Shown here in pieces: positions 1-5,156 of a stretch of 5,156 nucleotides of DNA; position 1 is the stretch's first letter; each line of letters begins with the position of its first letter. Both the position numbers and the translations under genes were made by a program. Source of the DNA: Oscillospiraceae bacterium (GTDB lineage Bacteria > Bacillota > Clostridia > Oscillospirales > Ruminococcaceae); NCBI GenBank assembly GCA_022511485.1, contig JAFLUJ010000024.1, forward strand, positions 3,742 to 8,897, given 5' to 3'. A model generated the notes under the pieces. The model made no database searches. It was not told the DNA's origin and saw only the letters and a program-made list of their open reading frames with translations.

Positions 1-373
1 CTGCTTCGGGCCAATCATCACCCTCACATCTGCATATAAAATCATAATAAATTTCAGAATCAAAAGGATCAACGGGAAGCTCAACGCCATTTTTTACAAG
101 TCGTAATCCATCGTCATCGCACATATTATCTTCCAGCATTGCAAGAAAATCATGAATTGCCTCCTGACGATTATCATCCAGCATCTGTGCAAGGAGTTCA
201 AGCTGTTCATCATTCAGTATATCCAGAAAAACATTATATTTTGAATCGGGACAACCATCACTCATGCGTTCCTTGTTACGCAGACGGCGTGCATTGATAC
301 ATCCTCCATACTCTCTTCCAAGCAGACCTACGCACCTGTCAACAAACTCTTTATAAAAACTTAATCCATCCAT
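1..373 (-). CDS. Small acidic protein of unknown function, 3' end beyond window (possibly DUF6547-like)
   Basis: This open frame starts at ATG 371-373 and runs uninterrupted to the left edge, giving 124 complete codons with no stop. It begins MDGLSFYKEFVDRC. It has no signal peptide or membrane segment, so a soluble cytoplasmic protein is likely. The N-terminal part is basic around residues 29-36 (RRLRNKER). The rest is acidic, with runs at 66-67, 86-88 and 119-120. Six cysteines are present (14, 25, 41, 85, 114, 116) but not in a recognisable metal-binding spacing. Residues 72-80 (AIHDFLAML) and 111-122 (DFICRCEGDDWP) recall small uncharacterised proteins of the DUF6547 type; this is from memory and unverified. 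A GAGG ribosome site at 383-386 lies 9 nt before the ATG and overlaps the TGA stop of the transketolase gene, so the two genes are probably translationally coupled. The gene is real with good confidence; its function is unknown. Confidence 0.75.
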   Translation of the reverse strand, partial: MDGLSFYKEFVDRCVGLLGREYGGCINARRLRNKERMSDGCPDSKYNVFLDILNDEQLELLAQMLDDNRQEAIHDFLAMLEDNMCDDDGLRLVKNGVELPVDPFDSEIYYDFICRCEGDDWPEA

Positions 374-382
374 TATAGACAA

Positions 383-386
383 CCTC
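383..386 (-). promoter_or_regulatory. Ribosome binding site of the unknown gene, overlapping the transketolase stop
   Basis: On the minus strand the stop codon of the transketolase C-terminal subunit reads into the ribosome site as TGAGG. GAGG is followed by 9 nt and then the ATG at 371-373. The overlap fixes the start of the downstream gene and suggests that ribosomes finishing the transketolase frame help start the next one. Confidence 0.6.
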
Positions 387-1335
387 ATTTTTTCAGAGTT
401 ATTGCATACTTGACCTTTTCGGCAATATTTTCTGCGGACAGACCAAATTCCTTAAGAAGATCTACAGCAGGTCCTGAATGTCCGAAAACATCGTTTACAC
501 CAACCTTTACAACAGGTACAGGACAGCACTCCGTTACGGCTTCTGCAACCGCAGAGCCAAGTCCGCCAATAACGCTGTGCTCCTCTGCGGTAACGATAAC
601 TCCTGTTTCCTTAGCCGCCTTGCAGATAATGTCCTTGTCAAGAGGCTTGATAGTATGGATATTTATAACCCTTACCGAAATGCCCTCTGCTTCAAGCTTT
701 TCAGCAGCCATACGAGCTTCGTTTACCATAAGACCTGTTGCAACGATAGTCGCATCCTTACCGTCTTTGAGCTCTATTCCCTTTCCCACTTCAAATTTGT
801 AGGTATCCTTATCATTGAAAACGGGCACTGCAAGACGTCCGAAGCGCATATAAACAGGACCGTCAATGTTGAGCGCCGCTTCAACAGCAGCCTTTGCCTC
901 TACATCGTCGGCAGGATTTATGATAGTCATTCCGGGGATAGTTCTCATAAGAGCGATGTCCTCGTTACACTGGTGTGTAGCTCCGTCCTCACCTACGGAA
1001 ATACCTGCATGAGTAGCTCCGATCTTTACATTTATATGAGGATAGCCAATGGAATTACGGACGATCTCATAAGCCCTGCCTGCCGCAAACATTGCAAAGG
1101 AGCTTGCAAAAACCTTTTTGCCTGTTGTTGCAAGACCTGCCGCAACTCCCATCATATTCGCTTCTGCGATACCGCAGTCAATAAATCTTTCGGGACACTT
1201 TTTCTTGAAAATACCTGTCTTTGTAGCCGCTGCAAGATCGGCGTCAAGAACCACCAGATCTTCATATTTATCCGCAAGCTCAGCAAGAGCCTCTCCGTAG
1301 CTTTCTCTTGTAGCCTTTTTAATTACTTCTGCCAT
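385..1335 (-). CDS. Transketolase, C-terminal subunit (split transketolase)
   Basis: This 316-residue protein is the pyrimidine-binding plus C-terminal half of transketolase, the thiamine-diphosphate enzyme that moves two-carbon ketol units between sugar phosphates in the non-oxidative pentose phosphate pathway. The pyrimidine domain spans roughly residues 5-170. It includes DCGIAEANMMGVAAGLA at 53-69, where Glu58 matches the glutamate that activates the cofactor, and GEDGATHQCNEDIALM at 115-130. The C-terminal domain spans about 190-316, with EEHSVIGGLG at 251-260 and FGHSG at 284-288. The length of about 310 residues is usual for the second chain of the two-gene form found in many Firmicutes and archaea. 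It should work only with the N-terminal subunit encoded 4 bp upstream. The start is set by GGAGGG 8 nt upstream. The DXS-like and pyruvate dehydrogenase E1-beta families are related by fold but fit the motifs less well. Transketolases acting on unusual substrates, such as sulfosugars, cannot be excluded by sequence alone, though no neighbour suggests one. Confidence 0.95.
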   Translation of the reverse strand: MAEVIKKATRESYGEALAELADKYEDLVVLDADLAAATKTGIFKKKCPERFIDCGIAEANMMGVAAGLATTGKKVFASSFAMFAAGRAYEIVRNSIGYPHINVKIGATHAGISVGEDGATHQCNEDIALMRTIPGMTIINPADDVEAKAAVEAALNIDGPVYMRFGRLAVPVFNDKDTYKFEVGKGIELKDGKDATIVATGLMVNEARMAAEKLEAEGISVRVINIHTIKPLDKDIICKAAKETGVIVTAEEHSVIGGLGSAVAEAVTECCPVPVVKVGVNDVFGHSGPAVDLLKEFGLSAENIAEKVKYAITLKK

Positions 1336-1339
1336 TTTC

Positions 1340-2182
1340 TTAGCCCTCCAGTTTCTCTAAGCTTGCTTTGAGCTCACTCATAGCCTGTTCATACTGCTCT
1401 CCATTCGGAGCAGTACCGTGCCAGCCAACCTGATCTTCCATAAAGGAAACACCTTTACCCTTTGTGCTGGTCTGGATAATAGCAACAGGCTTTCCGCTGA
1501 TCTTTTCTGCCTCGTCAAAAGCACGTTCAATATCATCAAAATCGTGAGCGTTCATTGTAATAACGTGCCAGCCGAAAGCTTCAAATTTATCGGTAATAGG
1601 CATAGGAGAACATACATCGGTAATTTTACCGTCGATCTGGAGACCGTTGTTATCCACGATCGCAACAAGATTGTCAAGCTGATTATGAGCTGCGAACATT
1701 GCAGCCTCCCAGACCTGACCTTCCTCGATCTCGCCGTCTCCTAAGATAGCATACACCTTATAAGGAGCGCAGGACAGCTTTCCGCCCAGAGCCATACCGC
1801 AGGCAGCGGATATTCCCTGTCCCAGTGAGCCTGTGCTCATATCAACACCGGGAGTTCCCTTCATATCAGGATGTCCCTGGAGCATTGCTCCGATATGACG
1901 AAGCTTTTTCAGCTCATCCTCTGAGAAAAATCCTCTCTGAGCAAGAACGGAATAAAGCGCAGGAGCACAGTGTCCTTTTGAAAGAACTACTCTGTCTCTT
2001 TCAGGCATTTTAGGATTCTTAGGATCAACGTTCAGCTTTGCGAAATAAAGATATGTCAGAACATCGCTTATTGAAAGCGAACCTCCGGGATGTCCGGATT
2101 TTGCATTATAAACGCCCTCTACTACTCCCATTCTGACCTTGCAGGCAGTAATTTCAAGCTTTTTCTTTATGGAAGCGTCCAT
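1340..2182 (-). CDS. Transketolase, N-terminal subunit (split transketolase)
   Basis: This 280-residue protein is the thiamine-diphosphate-binding half of transketolase. Visible motifs in order are SGHPGGS at 29-35 and SKGH at 68-71, followed by GHPD at 103-106, TGSLGQG at 117-123 and the cofactor and metal motif. That motif starts GDGEIEEGQVWEA at 148-160 and ends in Asn178-Asn179, as in the GDG-to-NN signature that binds the diphosphate through a divalent metal. KGKGVSFME at 241-249 and WHG at 254-256 complete the domain. The chain ends just after this domain, where full-length transketolases (about 650 residues) continue into the pyrimidine domain. Here that part is the next gene, so this is a genuine two-gene enzyme and not a frameshift: each frame has its own start codon and ribosome site, and the two lie in different frames with a 4 bp gap. 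The ATG at 2180-2182 has AAAGGA 10 nt upstream. A 45 bp gap separates it from the phosphatase gene. Confidence 0.95.
   Translation of the reverse strand: MDASIKKKLEITACKVRMGVVEGVYNAKSGHPGGSLSISDVLTYLYFAKLNVDPKNPKMPERDRVVLSKGHCAPALYSVLAQRGFFSEDELKKLRHIGAMLQGHPDMKGTPGVDMSTGSLGQGISAACGMALGGKLSCAPYKVYAILGDGEIEEGQVWEAAMFAAHNQLDNLVAIVDNNGLQIDGKITDVCSPMPITDKFEAFGWHVITMNAHDFDDIERAFDEAEKISGKPVAIIQTSTKGKGVSFMEDQVGWHGTAPNGEQYEQAMSELKASLEKLEG
1344..1349 (-). promoter_or_regulatory. Ribosome binding site of the transketolase C-terminal subunit, inside the upstream gene
   Basis: GGAGGG lies in the last codons of the N-terminal subunit gene, 8 nt before the ATG at 1333-1335. It is the strongest Shine-Dalgarno match in the window. 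It straddles the end of the upstream frame, whose TAA is at 1340-1342, so the two subunits are likely made in a coupled way and in similar amounts. Confidence 0.75.
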
Positions 2183-2192
2183 GTTTAACCAT

Positions 2193-2198
2193 TCCTTT
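2193..2198 (-). promoter_or_regulatory. Ribosome binding site of the transketolase N-terminal subunit
   Basis: AAAGGA on the minus strand ends 10 nt before the ATG at 2180-2182. An ATG at 2190-2192 lies closer to this site but is out of frame with the transketolase, so the annotated start stands. Confidence 0.6.
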
Positions 2199-2207
2199 CT
2201 ATAGTTG

Positions 2208-2228
2208 AAGTGAAAACCTATTTCACTT
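2208..2228 (-). other. Short inverted repeat between the phosphatase and transketolase genes
   Basis: AAGTGAAA (2208-2215) and TTTCACTT (2221-2228) are perfect 8 bp inverted repeats around a 5-base loop. The right arm touches the first base of the phosphatase TAA stop (2228-2230). The stem is AT-rich and no T run follows it on the minus strand, so it does not look like an intrinsic terminator. It could be a weak RNA hairpin in the leader of the transketolase message or a small operator. Its position, filling much of the 45 bp gap, is the only hint of function. Confidence 0.35.
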
Positions 2229-3052
2229 TACATAACATTACACAGCATTTTCTCAATATGGTCTATTGCTTCTGCAATGAATCCCTCGTTGCAGTCGGCG
2301 GAAGTAACGTGATCCGCTGCATTTTTAACGATCTCCTGAGCATTACGTGGGGCAAATCCTATGTCAGCATACTCTACCATTTCAAGATCGTTATTATAAT
2401 CCCCTGCGGCTGCAATTTTAAAGCTTTCCCAACCTTTTATTTTTATAAGCTCTTTCATGGCGATCCCCTTTGCGGTATCCTTTGGCAGACATTCAAAAAG
2501 GAAATCCCCTGATGTAACAAAGTTTGCTTTGTCCCAGCCCATTGAAGCCGCATAAGCGACCAATTCGTCCATTCTTTCATGTGCTATGGAATAAAGTACC
2601 TTGCACCAGCCCTCAGCAGGGACATCGTCGATCCCCGCTTCTATAAAAGGGATATGGGTCAATTCAAGATGTTTTCTCTCCCAGTCATTAAGACGGACAG
2701 CATATATTTTATCGGGAAGATTTACCTCCACTCCCATATCAGGGAAACGCTCCATAAGAGCGATGGTATAATCCTTTGCTGCTTTATCCAAAGAGCAGTT
2801 ATAAAGAGCAGTCCTGCTTTCAATGTCATAAATAAGAGAGCCATTATTGAGAATCACCGGTGCATTAGGCTTAAGGACATCAAAAAACTGATCAGCAGCC
2901 TGAATTATACGTCCGGTGGCAATGGTGAAGATCCCTCCACCCTTTTTGAAACGCTCTATTGCCTCCATATCCTTTTCTAACGGTATCTTGCGGTCAGGAA
3001 GAAGCGTTCCGTCCAGATCGCTTATAAAAACAATATTTGAAAAATCGGACAT
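2228..3052 (-). CDS. Cof-type HAD-IIB family hydrolase (probable phosphatase)
   Basis: This is a soluble haloacid-dehalogenase superfamily phosphatase of 274 residues from the preferred start. Motif I is SDLDGTLL at 11-18, with the nucleophile Asp12 and acid/base Asp14. Motif II is the Thr of ATGR at 45-48. Motif III is the Lys of DTAKG at 192-196. Motif IV is GDYNNDLEM at 217-225, which supplies the magnesium-binding acidic residues. The large insert between motifs II and III is the C2B-type cap of the Cof group, and the length is typical. Members usually remove phosphate from sugar phosphates, nucleotides or cofactor intermediates such as FMN; the substrate here cannot be read from sequence. 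The longest open frame begins at 3061, but its ATG overlaps the AAGGA ribosome site. The ATG at 3050-3052 sits 8 nt after that site and gives MSDFSNIVFISDLDGT, a normal short lead into motif I. The gene follows the pseudouridine synthase by 16 bp. Proximity to transketolase allows, but does not show, a sugar-phosphate substrate. Confidence 0.9.
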   Translation of the reverse strand: MSDFSNIVFISDLDGTLLPDRKIPLEKDMEAIERFKKGGGIFTIATGRIIQAADQFFDVLKPNAPVILNNGSLIYDIESRTALYNCSLDKAAKDYTIALMERFPDMGVEVNLPDKIYAVRLNDWERKHLELTHIPFIEAGIDDVPAEGWCKVLYSIAHERMDELVAYAASMGWDKANFVTSGDFLFECLPKDTAKGIAMKELIKIKGWESFKIAAAGDYNNDLEMVEYADIGFAPRNAQEIVKNAADHVTSADCNEGFIAEAIDHIEKMLCNVM

Positions 3053-3060
3053 AAACAACA

Positions 3061-3065
3061 TCCTT
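3061..3065 (-). promoter_or_regulatory. Ribosome binding site that decides the HAD hydrolase start
   Basis: AAGGA on the minus strand shares its last base with the ATG at 3059-3061 and lies 8 nt before the ATG at 3050-3052. Only the second spacing is workable for initiation, so the shorter 274-residue protein is preferred to the 277-residue one. Confidence 0.7.
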
Positions 3066-3068
3066 ATT

Positions 3069-3980
3069 TTATTTTGATAATTTACTTAATACATTTTTGA
3101 AATACTCCGGCAGCTCGCTGTCAAATTCATAATACTTACCGTCCGCAGGGTGGATAAATCCTATCTTTTTCGCGTGAAGACACTGTCCCTCACAATATTT
3201 GGACGGCTTACCGTATACATCGTCCCCGAAGACCGGGTGTCCGATATACGACATATGGACGCGTATCTGATGCGTCCTGCCGGTAAAAAGCTTTAGCTTG
3301 ACATGACTGTATCCGTTATATTCCTCCAAAACTGTATATTCTGTCCTTGCCGGCTTAGAATTCTTATCTGTAACACACATTTTTTTGCGGTCAGTATGAT
3401 GTCTTCCTATGGGAGCGTCAATAACCCCAGTAGGCTCTTTGAACCGTCCGCAGACCACAGCCTGATACTCACGGGTGAATGTGTGATCCTTTATCTGTTC
3501 TGCAAGCTTTATATGCGCATTGTCATTTTTGGCTACGATCAGAAGACCGCTTGTATTCTTGTCTATCCGGTGAACGATTCCCGGACGTATCACTCCGTTT
3601 ATTGAGGAAAGCTGTCCTTTACAGTGAAAAAGCAGAGCGTTCACCAGTGTACCGGTGTAATTTCCTGCCGCAGGATGAACAACCATGCCTTTCGGTTTAT
3701 TTACAACAAGCAGATGCTCGTCCTGATATACGATGTCAATGGGAATATCTTCCGGGACAGCGTCTAATTCTGTAGGCTCGGGAAGATCAACAACAATAAA
3801 ATCACCCTCCCTGACCTTGTAGCTTTTCTGCTCAGGCTTGCCGTTTACTGTAACTTTTCCCTCTTTAAGAAGCTTTTGCAGGGCAGAACGTGATATATCA
3901 CCGTCATTGTCGCATATCCACTTGTCAAGGCGAACGCCTTGACAGTCATCGCCCTGAACTGTATATTCACGCCTGTCCAT
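3069..3980 (-). CDS. rluD: RluA/RluD-family ribosomal RNA pseudouridine synthase
   Basis: This 303-residue cytoplasmic enzyme converts specific uridines in RNA to pseudouridine. An S4 RNA-binding domain covers about residues 16-63, including RLDKWI at 17-22 and GKVTVNGK at 41-48. The catalytic domain follows from about residue 80. Its signature HRIDKNTSGLLIVAK at 137-151 contains the catalytic Asp140. GRTHQIRVH at 234-242 and PVFGD at 249-253 are the other conserved blocks. S4 domain plus length fits the RluD branch, which modifies the large-subunit helix 69 region; the single-domain RluA type lacks the S4 part. In Bacillus the equivalent gene next to lspA is ylyB, and the target here is inferred, so the symbol is tentative. 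The ATG at 3978-3980 lies inside the end of lspA, a 14 bp overlap, with AAGGA at 3989-3993 8 nt upstream. Confidence 0.93.
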   Translation of the reverse strand: MDRREYTVQGDDCQGVRLDKWICDNDGDISRSALQKLLKEGKVTVNGKPEQKSYKVREGDFIVVDLPEPTELDAVPEDIPIDIVYQDEHLLVVNKPKGMVVHPAAGNYTGTLVNALLFHCKGQLSSINGVIRPGIVHRIDKNTSGLLIVAKNDNAHIKLAEQIKDHTFTREYQAVVCGRFKEPTGVIDAPIGRHHTDRKKMCVTDKNSKPARTEYTVLEEYNGYSHVKLKLFTGRTHQIRVHMSYIGHPVFGDDVYGKPSKYCEGQCLHAKKIGFIHPADGKYYEFDSELPEYFKNVLSKLSK

Positions 3981-4458
3981 CTGATTCTTCCTTTACAAAC
4001 CTTGGTTCAATAAAGAAAAGCCATATTAACATAAATATTGCGCCTAAAACCACGCATATATCAGCAAAATTGAACACTGCAAAGTTAAACAGCTTTACAT
4101 CAAGATAGTCTACCACATATCCCTGTCTTATCCTGTCGATGAGATTTCCAAGTCCTCCGGATATTACCATTACTGAACTGACAAGGAAAAACGGATGCTT
4201 ATACTTATATTTTATCGTAAATATAAGCATTCCGATCAGCATGACCGATACAAGGATTATAAGAAACCATTTCTCTCCTCTGAAACTGCTGAAAGCTGCT
4301 CCGGTATTTTCGCAATACCTAAGCCCAAGTACTTCAAAGTCACCGAAGCGTATAAAATCCATAGTTTCCACAGGCATAAGATTTCTTACCATCCACAGCT
4401 TTATTACCTGATCGGCAGCTACCAGTATTATGCCAAAAATAATGAGAATAATTACCAT
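3967..4458 (-). CDS. lspA: Lipoprotein signal peptidase (signal peptidase II)
   Basis: This 163-residue integral membrane aspartic protease removes the signal peptide from prolipoproteins after diacylglyceryl attachment to the lipobox cysteine. Four hydrophobic segments are visible at about residues 1-14, 64-82, 89-106 and 134-150. Family motifs, numbered from the ATG, are DQVIK at 16-20, ENTGAAFS at 50-57, GNLIDR at 104-109, VVDYLD at 115-120 and FNFAD at 129-133. The catalytic pair is inferred as Asp117 and Asp133, by the spacing to the conserved Asn105, Asp108 and Asn130. The length is typical and the C-terminus is a short charged tail. The start is uncertain by one codon: ATG 4456-4458 is preceded in frame by TTG 4459-4461, then an in-frame TAA at 4471-4473. 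ATG is chosen as the commoner codon. No good Shine-Dalgarno precedes either, unlike the other genes here. ileS lies upstream across a hairpin-bearing gap, and rluD overlaps downstream. Confidence 0.95.
   Translation of the reverse strand: MVIILIIFGIILVAADQVIKLWMVRNLMPVETMDFIRFGDFEVLGLRYCENTGAAFSSFRGEKWFLIILVSVMLIGMLIFTIKYKYKHPFFLVSSVMVISGGLGNLIDRIRQGYVVDYLDVKLFNFAVFNFADICVVLGAIFMLIWLFFIEPRFVKEESDGQA
3989..3993 (-). promoter_or_regulatory. Ribosome binding site of the pseudouridine synthase, within lspA
   Basis: AAGGA lies in the last codons of lspA, 8 nt before the ATG at 3978-3980. Together with the 14 bp gene overlap it supports coupled translation of lspA and the pseudouridine synthase. 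Confidence 0.65.
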
Positions 4459-4475
4459 CAAAATACCAACTTATG

Positions 4476-4507
4476 TTAAACCAAGGGAACAGATTCCCTT
4501 GGCTTAA
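4476..4507 (-). terminator. Strong hairpin between ileS and lspA, possible weak terminator or attenuator
   Basis: CCAAGGGAA (4481-4489) and TTCCCTTGG (4494-4502) form a perfect 9 bp stem around a 4-base loop. On the minus strand a G-T wobble and four further A-T pairs extend it to 14 pairs, covering 4476-4507. It lies 5 nt beyond the ileS stop codon, where a terminator would be expected. The sequence after the stem on the minus strand is only TTTAACATAA, much of it inside the extended stem, so the usual T tract is short and termination may be partial. Only 17 nt remain between the extended stem and the lspA ATG, too little for a separate promoter downstream of it. Read-through, attenuation or an RNA-stability role is therefore as likely as full termination. 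Confidence 0.55.
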
Positions 4508-4512
4508 TTAGT

Positions 4513-5156
4513 TTATTTTATTTCCTTTGCACAGCGTTCACAGAGTGTGGGATGCTCAGCGCAGTCTCCTACCGTTTCTGAATAAGACCAGCAGCGTTCG
4601 CATTTTCCTCCGGAAGCCTTCTCAACATCATAAGTCACGCCTTCAAAGCTCTCGCTTCCGAACTCTCCCTTTCCGTCAGCGGAAACCTCCACCGCAGATA
4701 CGATGAATACTTCCTTCAAAGTATCTCCGTAACCAGTAAATTTATCACAGTGATCTCCTGCATGAATAATGATCTTAGCTTCCAGAGGAGCTCCGATAAA
4801 CTTATCGCGGCGCTTTACCTCAAGAGCCTTTGTGACATCGGAACGAAGCTTATAGATAGTATCCCACTTCTCGGTAAAGCTTTCATCTACAGAAACATCA
4901 ACCTTTTCAGGCATCTGATTCATAAAGATACTTCTCTGATCGTCCTCAGCTGTATGAGGAATATACTTCCAGATCTCCTCTGCTGTAAAGCAAAGTATAG
5001 GAGCAAGAAGTCTTGATACAGCGCTGAGGATAGTATACATAGCAGTCTGAGCTGCACGTCTGTCTACAGATTTTTCTCCTGTGCAGTAAAGCCTGTCCTT
5101 GATAATATCAAGATAGAAGTTTGACATATCGGTAATACAGAAATTGTGGATACTGC
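4513..5156 (-). CDS. ileS: Isoleucyl-tRNA synthetase, C-terminal part (5' end beyond window)
   Basis: The frame enters from the right edge, so the catalytic HIGH and KMSKS regions and the start are outside the window; 213 complete codons and the TAA stop are present. The enzyme charges tRNA-Ile with isoleucine in the cytoplasm. The visible part starts SIHNFCITDMSNFYLDIIKD, a conserved stretch in the anticodon-binding domain of bacterial IleRS. It continues through FTAEEIWKYIP and the block around KRRDKFIGAPLEAKI. The C-terminus is the zinc-binding module, with CERCW (codons at 4591-4602) and CERC (4531-4542): two C-x2-C pairs that match the four zinc ligands of the bacterial-type enzyme. The module ends almost at the stop, so the 3' end is intact. 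An internal ATG at 5125-5127 is not a start, because the conserved sequence continues upstream of it to the edge. In many Firmicutes a T-box controls ileS, but any such leader would lie outside this window. Confidence 0.96.
   Translation of the reverse strand, partial: SIHNFCITDMSNFYLDIIKDRLYCTGEKSVDRRAAQTAMYTILSAVSRLLAPILCFTAEEIWKYIPHTAEDDQRSIFMNQMPEKVDVSVDESFTEKWDTIYKLRSDVTKALEVKRRDKFIGAPLEAKIIIHAGDHCDKFTGYGDTLKEVFIVSAVEVSADGKGEFGSESFEGVTYDVEKASGGKCERCWSYSETVGDCAEHPTLCERCAKEIK

Noticed and set aside
478..1371. A 297-codon open frame on the plus strand opposite the transketolase C-terminal gene
   Set aside because: It lies wholly antisense to a gene with clear conserved motifs. Its product is rich in Cys, Ser and Asn with no recognisable domain, and no good ribosome site was noticed. 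It is a shadow of the codon bias of the true gene.
2198..2225. GTGAAA and TATAGA spaced 17 bp as a promoter for the transketolase genes
   Set aside because: A start point from this pair would fall in or next to the ribosome site at 2193-2198, leaving almost no leader. Four of six matches in each box is expected by chance in AT-rich sequence.
2210..2980. Plus-strand open frames of 100 and 133 codons opposite the HAD hydrolase
   Set aside because: They are antisense to a gene with all four HAD motifs, and their products look like no known family.
4139..4479. Two overlapping plus-strand open frames of about 90 codons opposite lspA
   Set aside because: Both are antisense to lspA, whose membrane segments and catalytic motifs are clear. 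They overlap each other in different frames, as shadow frames do.
4503..4524. T-rich stretch after the hairpin on the plus strand, as a plus-strand terminator
   Set aside because: No plus-strand gene ends here. The T-rich stretch is the antisense of the A-rich 3' end of ileS.
1..5156. CRISPR arrays, tRNA or rRNA genes, insertion sequences, long direct repeats
   Set aside because: Reading both strands showed no regularly spaced repeats, no cloverleaf or rRNA-like sequence, and no transposase or terminal inverted repeats. Coding sequence fills nearly the whole window and no gene-free stretch exceeds about 54 bp.

Overview
The window is a compact run of bacterial genes, all on the minus strand, with almost no non-coding sequence. 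Read in the direction of transcription (right to left), it holds: the 3' end of isoleucyl-tRNA synthetase (ileS), lipoprotein signal peptidase (lspA), an RluA/RluD-family pseudouridine synthase, a Cof-type HAD-IIB phosphatase, the N-terminal and C-terminal subunits of a split transketolase, and the 5' end of a small acidic protein of unknown function that runs off the left edge. That last gene stays open to the window edge and shows no stop.

The organism is most likely a Clostridia-type Firmicute, possibly near Ruminococcus/Oscillospiraceae. The basis is the ileS-lspA-rluD order, the two-gene transketolase, purine-rich Shine-Dalgarno sites 8-10 nt before most starts, and a moderate, slightly AT-leaning composition. 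This is inferred from gene order and remembered protein similarity. No ribosomal RNA or other marker in the window fixes the taxon.

Right part (about 3070-5156): translation, lipoprotein processing and RNA modification. ileS ends with its four-cysteine zinc module. A 50-54 bp gap with a strong perfect-stem hairpin separates it from lspA. lspA overlaps the pseudouridine synthase gene by 14 bp, which suggests translational coupling. Middle (2228-3052): a HAD phosphatase whose better start lies three codons inside the longest open frame, because the Shine-Dalgarno overlaps the first ATG. Left part (1-2182): the transketolase subunits, 4 bp apart and with the second ribosome site inside the first gene, followed 11 bp later by the unknown gene, whose ribosome site overlaps the transketolase stop codon.

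The genes look like one long co-directional cluster, or two or three overlapping units. The possible breaks are the hairpin between ileS and lspA and the 45 bp gap with a small inverted repeat before the transketolase pair. No mobile element, CRISPR array, tRNA, rRNA or long repeat was seen. No convincing new system is present. The items most worth following up are the unknown small gene tied to transketolase and the two intergenic hairpins.
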